Source: Ruminococcaceae bacterium UBA1691 (GTDB taxonomy: Bacteria > Bacillota > Clostridia > Oscillospirales > Acutalibacteraceae). From it: a DNA stretch of 8,369 nucleotides. The stretch covers positions 1-8,369 of the forward strand of contig DCJV01000038.1 in NCBI GenBank assembly GCA_002320555.1, in the 5' to 3' direction. Of this stretch, positions 5,519-8,369 are shown piece by piece. Position 1 is the stretch's first letter. Each line of letters opens with the position of its first letter. The position numbers were made by a program, and so were the translations under genes. The notes under the pieces were generated by a model. That model was not told where the DNA came from. It saw only the letters and a program-made list of their open reading frames with translations, and did not search any database.

Positions 5519-8143
5519 TTACTGATTCATCTCGGCAAGGCTCTGCTCGAGCATCTGAATTTTTTCCTCCAGCTTTGCCGCCGTATCGCGCTGGTTCTGC
5601 ACAATAGGCGCCGGCGCCTTGGAAACGAACTGCTCGTTATTGAGCTTTGCCTGCACGCCTGCGAGCTGCTTTTGCGTATTTTCCAATTCCTTGTGCAGCC
5701 GCGTCTTTTCCGCTTCCAGATCGACGAGCTCGCCCATTGGGATATAGAGCCGTGCGCTGTCCGCAACGATGAGGACGGAGCCGGGAATCTCGAAGGACGT
5801 ACCGACCGTCACGTCGGAAGCATAGGCAAGCCGCTGGAAGAAGAGCGCCGCGCCGCGGAAGGTCTCCTCATCCGCCGTTTCAATATAGACATGCGCTTTC
5901 TTGGAAGGAGGAACATTCATCTCGCTGCGGCGGTTGCGCACTGCGCGGATCGCCCGCATGATGCGCTCCATCTTGGCCTCTTCCTGAGAGAACGCGAGCG
6001 CTGCGTCGTATACCGGCCACGGGGAGACGAGAATCGCCTCTCCGTTGTGCGGGAGCGTCTGCCAGATTTCCTCTGTGATGAAGGGCATGAACGGGTGCAG
6101 CAGCTTAAGCGTATTGCTCATAACATAGACAAGTACCGCCCTGGCGGGCTTCGCCGCCTCCCCACCCTGCTGCAGGCGGATTTTGGCAAGCTCAATATAC
6201 CAGTCGCAGAACACATCCCAGATGAAGTCATAGAGTTTCTGGACCGCCATGCCGAGCTCGAATTTTTCAAGATTATCCGTCACCTCTTTGACGACGGTAT
6301 TGTACTGGCTGAGAATCCATTTATCCTCAAGGGCAAGCTCGTCCGGCAGATGCGGGGCGGGCTCGTTTTCATCCAGATTCATCAGGATAAAGCGCGCCGC
6401 ATTCCAGATCTTATTGGCAAAATTGCGGCTCGCCTCCACCTTTTCATCGGAGAAGCGCATATCATTTCCGGGGCTGTTGCCTGTTGCAAGCGCAAAGCGC
6501 AGCGCGTCCGCGCCGTATTTGTCGATGATCTCCAGCGGGTCGATGCCATTGCCAAGGGATTTGGACATCTTGCGCCCCTGCGCGTCGCGCACGAGGCCGT
6601 GGATCAACACGGTGTCGAAGGGCTGCTCACCGGTATATTCACACGCCGAGAAAATCATACGTGCGACCCAGAAGAAGATGATATCATAACCCGTGACCAG
6701 CGTATTGGTCGGGTAATAGTGCTCAATCTCCGGCGTCTTATCCGGCCAGCCAAGCGTGGAAAATGGCCAGAGCGCGGAGGAGAACCAGGTATCGAGCGTG
6801 TCCGGGTCCTGAGAAAGGTTTTGGCAACCGCATTTCGGGCAGGCGTTCGGATCCTCCCTCGTGACGATCAGCTCGCCGCAGTCCGGGCAGTACCATGCGG
6901 GAATCCGGTGGCCCCACCAGAGCTGGCGGGAGATACACCAGTCCTTGATATTGTCCATCCAGTTGAAATAGACCTTGCTCATGCGGTCGGGAATAAATTT
7001 GACAGTGCCATCGCGCACGATATCGATGGCCGGCTTTGCAAGCGGCTCCATCTTGACGAACCACTGCTTGGAAACGCGCGGCTCAACCGTCGTGTGGCAG
7101 CGGTAACAGGAGCCAACATTGTGCTTCATCGGCTCGACCTTGACGAGATATCCGCCCTCTTCCAGGTCCTTGACGATCGCCTTGCGGCACTCGTAGAGAT
7201 CCATGCCCGCATATTTGCCGCAGTCGTCTGTCATGTGCCCATCATCCGTCATCACGTTGATGACTTCGAGATTGTGCCGAAGGCCGACCTCAAAGTCGTT
7301 CGGATCATGGGCAGGCGTAATCTTCACAACGCCGGTGCCGAAATCCATCTCGACATATTCGTCTGCAATCAGCGGAATTTCTTTGTTCACCAATGGAAGG
7401 ATCAGCTTTTTGCCCACCAGGCTCTTATAGCGCTCGTCGTCTGGATGAACCGCCACAGCCGTATCCCCGAGCATTGTCTCCGGGCGGGTCGTCGCAAGCT
7501 CAACGTAGCCGCTACCGTCCGCAAACGGATAGCGCACATGCCAGAAGGAGCCGTCTTTTTCCGCGTATTCCACCTCTGCGTCGGAGATGGAGGTCTGGCA
7601 GTGCGGGCACCAGTTGATGATGCGCTCGCCGCGATAGATCAGGCCTTTCTCATACAACCGGACAAAAACTTCGCGCACAGCCCTGGAACAGCCTTCGTCG
7701 AGGGTGAAGCGCTCCCGCTCCCAGTCACAGGAGGAGCCGAGCTTTTTGAGCTGCTCGACGATGCGACCGCCATACTGCGCCTTCCACTCCCATGCACGCT
7801 TCAAAAAGCCCTCGCGGCCGAGGTCGTCTTTGGTAAGGCCCTCTTTTTTCATTGATTCAACGATTTTTGCCTCCGTCGCGATGGAGGCATGATCCGTGCC
7901 CGGCAGCCAGAGCGTGTCGTAACCCTGCATCCTGCGGAACCGGATGAGGATATCCTGCAGCGTTTCATCGAGCGCGTGGCCCATATGAAGCTGCCCGGTG
8001 ATGTTGGGCGGCGGGATAACGATCGTATATGGTTTTTTGTCCGGGTCGAGCTTTGCGTGGAAATAATGCCCGTCCAGCCAGAATTGATAGATGCGGTCCT
8101 CCACATCCCGCGGGCTGTACTGTTTGGCCAATTCCTTTGCCAT
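5519..8143 (-). CDS. valS: Valyl-tRNA synthetase
   Basis: This cytoplasmic enzyme joins valine to tRNA-Val and removes wrongly attached threonine. The 874-residue product is full length for the bacterial family. Motifs in order: PPPNITGQLHMGHAL at 44-58 with the HIGH-type signature HMGH (53-56); CPHC at 179-182; the editing domain at about 190-345, with TTRPETMLGD (218-227) and GTGVVKITPAHDPNDFEVG (269-287); further cysteine pairs at 346/349, 419/422 and 435/438 that may bind zinc; and the second class I signature KMSKS at 525-529. An anticodon-binding helical domain follows from about 605 to 745, then a C-terminal coiled coil (about 806-874) typical of ValRS. The ATG at 8143 has GAGGAGG at 8154-8160, ten bases upstream. 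No folC follows, although it commonly does in Bacillota; instead the gene faces the Nudix-GNAT gene. Nothing appears broken. Confidence 0.97.
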   Translation of the reverse strand: MAKELAKQYSPRDVEDRIYQFWLDGHYFHAKLDPDKKPYTIVIPPPNITGQLHMGHALDETLQDILIRFRRMQGYDTLWLPGTDHASIATEAKIVESMKKEGLTKDDLGREGFLKRAWEWKAQYGGRIVEQLKKLGSSCDWERERFTLDEGCSRAVREVFVRLYEKGLIYRGERIINWCPHCQTSISDAEVEYAEKDGSFWHVRYPFADGSGYVELATTRPETMLGDTAVAVHPDDERYKSLVGKKLILPLVNKEIPLIADEYVEMDFGTGVVKITPAHDPNDFEVGLRHNLEVINVMTDDGHMTDDCGKYAGMDLYECRKAIVKDLEEGGYLVKVEPMKHNVGSCYRCHTTVEPRVSKQWFVKMEPLAKPAIDIVRDGTVKFIPDRMSKVYFNWMDNIKDWCISRQLWWGHRIPAWYCPDCGELIVTREDPNACPKCGCQNLSQDPDTLDTWFSSALWPFSTLGWPDKTPEIEHYYPTNTLVTGYDIIFFWVARMIFSACEYTGEQPFDTVLIHGLVRDAQGRKMSKSLGNGIDPLEIIDKYGADALRFALATGNSPGNDMRFSDEKVEASRNFANKIWNAARFILMNLDENEPAPHLPDELALEDKWILSQYNTVVKEVTDNLEKFELGMAVQKLYDFIWDVFCDWYIELAKIRLQQGGEAAKPARAVLVYVMSNTLKLLHPFMPFITEEIWQTLPHNGEAILVSPWPVYDAALAFSQEEAKMERIMRAIRAVRNRRSEMNVPPSKKAHVYIETADEETFRGAALFFQRLAYASDVTVGTSFEIPGSVLIVADSARLYIPMGELVDLEAEKTRLHKELENTQKQLAGVQAKLNNEQFVSKAPAPIVQNQRDTAAKLEEKIQMLEQSLAEMNQ

Positions 8144-8202
8144 GCTTTGTTTTCCTCCTCAATCTGCCCTTCTAGCGGCGGATTACGGTCATTTTTCTAT
8201 TT

Positions 8203-8231
8203 ATTATCCCATTTGGCCTTTCGTTTGTCAA
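8203..8231 (-). promoter_or_regulatory. Near-consensus promoter of valS
   Basis: On the minus strand a perfect TTGACA (8226-8231) and GATAAT (8203-8208) are separated by 17 bases. Transcription would start near 8196, leaving a leader of only about 53 bases. The leader contains the Shine-Dalgarno at 8154-8160 and no T-box elements. Confidence 0.85.
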
Positions 8232-8232
8232 G

Positions 8233-8254
8233 AAAAAACGGCCTTGGAACAGGC
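8233..8254 (-). terminator. Weak terminator-like hairpin upstream of the valS promoter
   Basis: On the minus strand GCCT (8251-8254) pairs with AGGC (8241-8244) around six bases; then CG and six T (8233-8238) follow, directly before the valS -35 box. The stem is only four bp, so it may be chance. If real, it would separate valS from a gene beyond the window edge. Confidence 0.25.
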
Positions 8255-8329
8255 GCTCTATCCAACGATACGGAAAAACGCGAACACCCCAGCGTAAACG
8301 GAATTTCTCCGGAAAATCAAAATCAACAG

Positions 8330-8356
8330 TAGCATCGGTAAACAAGGGAAACAGCG
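8330..8356 (+). repeat. Degenerate 27-base repeat, copy 2
   Basis: This stretch matches 253-279 at 23 of 27 positions in the same orientation; see that entry. The rest of 8255-8369 shows no gene and no clear regulatory element. The sequence is cut by the window end, so a longer repeat cannot be excluded. Confidence 0.4.
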
Positions 8357-8369
8357 CCGCCCGGCGGAG

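Noticed and set aside
5672..7855. A 727-codon plus-strand open frame opposite valS
   Set aside because: It lies wholly inside valS, whose protein is full length with all family motifs. The antisense product resembles no family I know and reflects codon bias in valS.

Overview
The window looks like chromosomal DNA from a Gram-positive anaerobe of the class Clostridia (Bacillota). I infer this from gene content: a surface protein with a sortase-type NPETG anchor, a radical SAM protein of the TatD-associated type, a small four-helix membrane protein of the TIGR04086 type next to yajC, strong purine-rich ribosome binding sites and moderate GC content. No ribosomal or transfer RNA gene, CRISPR array, transposase or phage gene is visible.

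Layout. Positions 1-297 hold no credible gene but carry several inverted repeats. A minus-strand gene (370-2562) encodes a 730-residue secreted, probably wall-anchored beta-propeller-like protein, with a hairpin just past its stop. Divergent from it, a plus-strand gene (2759-3361) encodes a minimal radical SAM enzyme. It meets, with only 2 bp between stop codons, the minus-strand pair yajC (3842-4330) and a TIGR04086-type membrane protein gene (3364-3777). Between these two lies a 15-bp hairpin followed by six T, whose 3' arm contains the Shine-Dalgarno sequence of the second gene. Divergent from yajC is a plus-strand gene (4444-5244) for a Nudix hydrolase fused to a small GNAT acetyltransferase, ending in a clear intrinsic terminator. 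It converges on valS (5519-8143, minus), which has a near-consensus promoter and a short leader with no T-box. A degenerate 27-base sequence occurs near both ends of the window.

How the genes work together. valS and yajC are housekeeping genes for translation and protein export. The TIGR04086-type protein probably shares a transcript with yajC. The other genes are single transcription units and do not form an obvious pathway. I see no clear-cut new multi-gene system. The points most worth following are the hairpin between yajC and the next gene, the Nudix-GNAT fusion with an internal start, the surface propeller protein with a helical insert, and the structured non-coding segments at 1-250 and 5326-5464.
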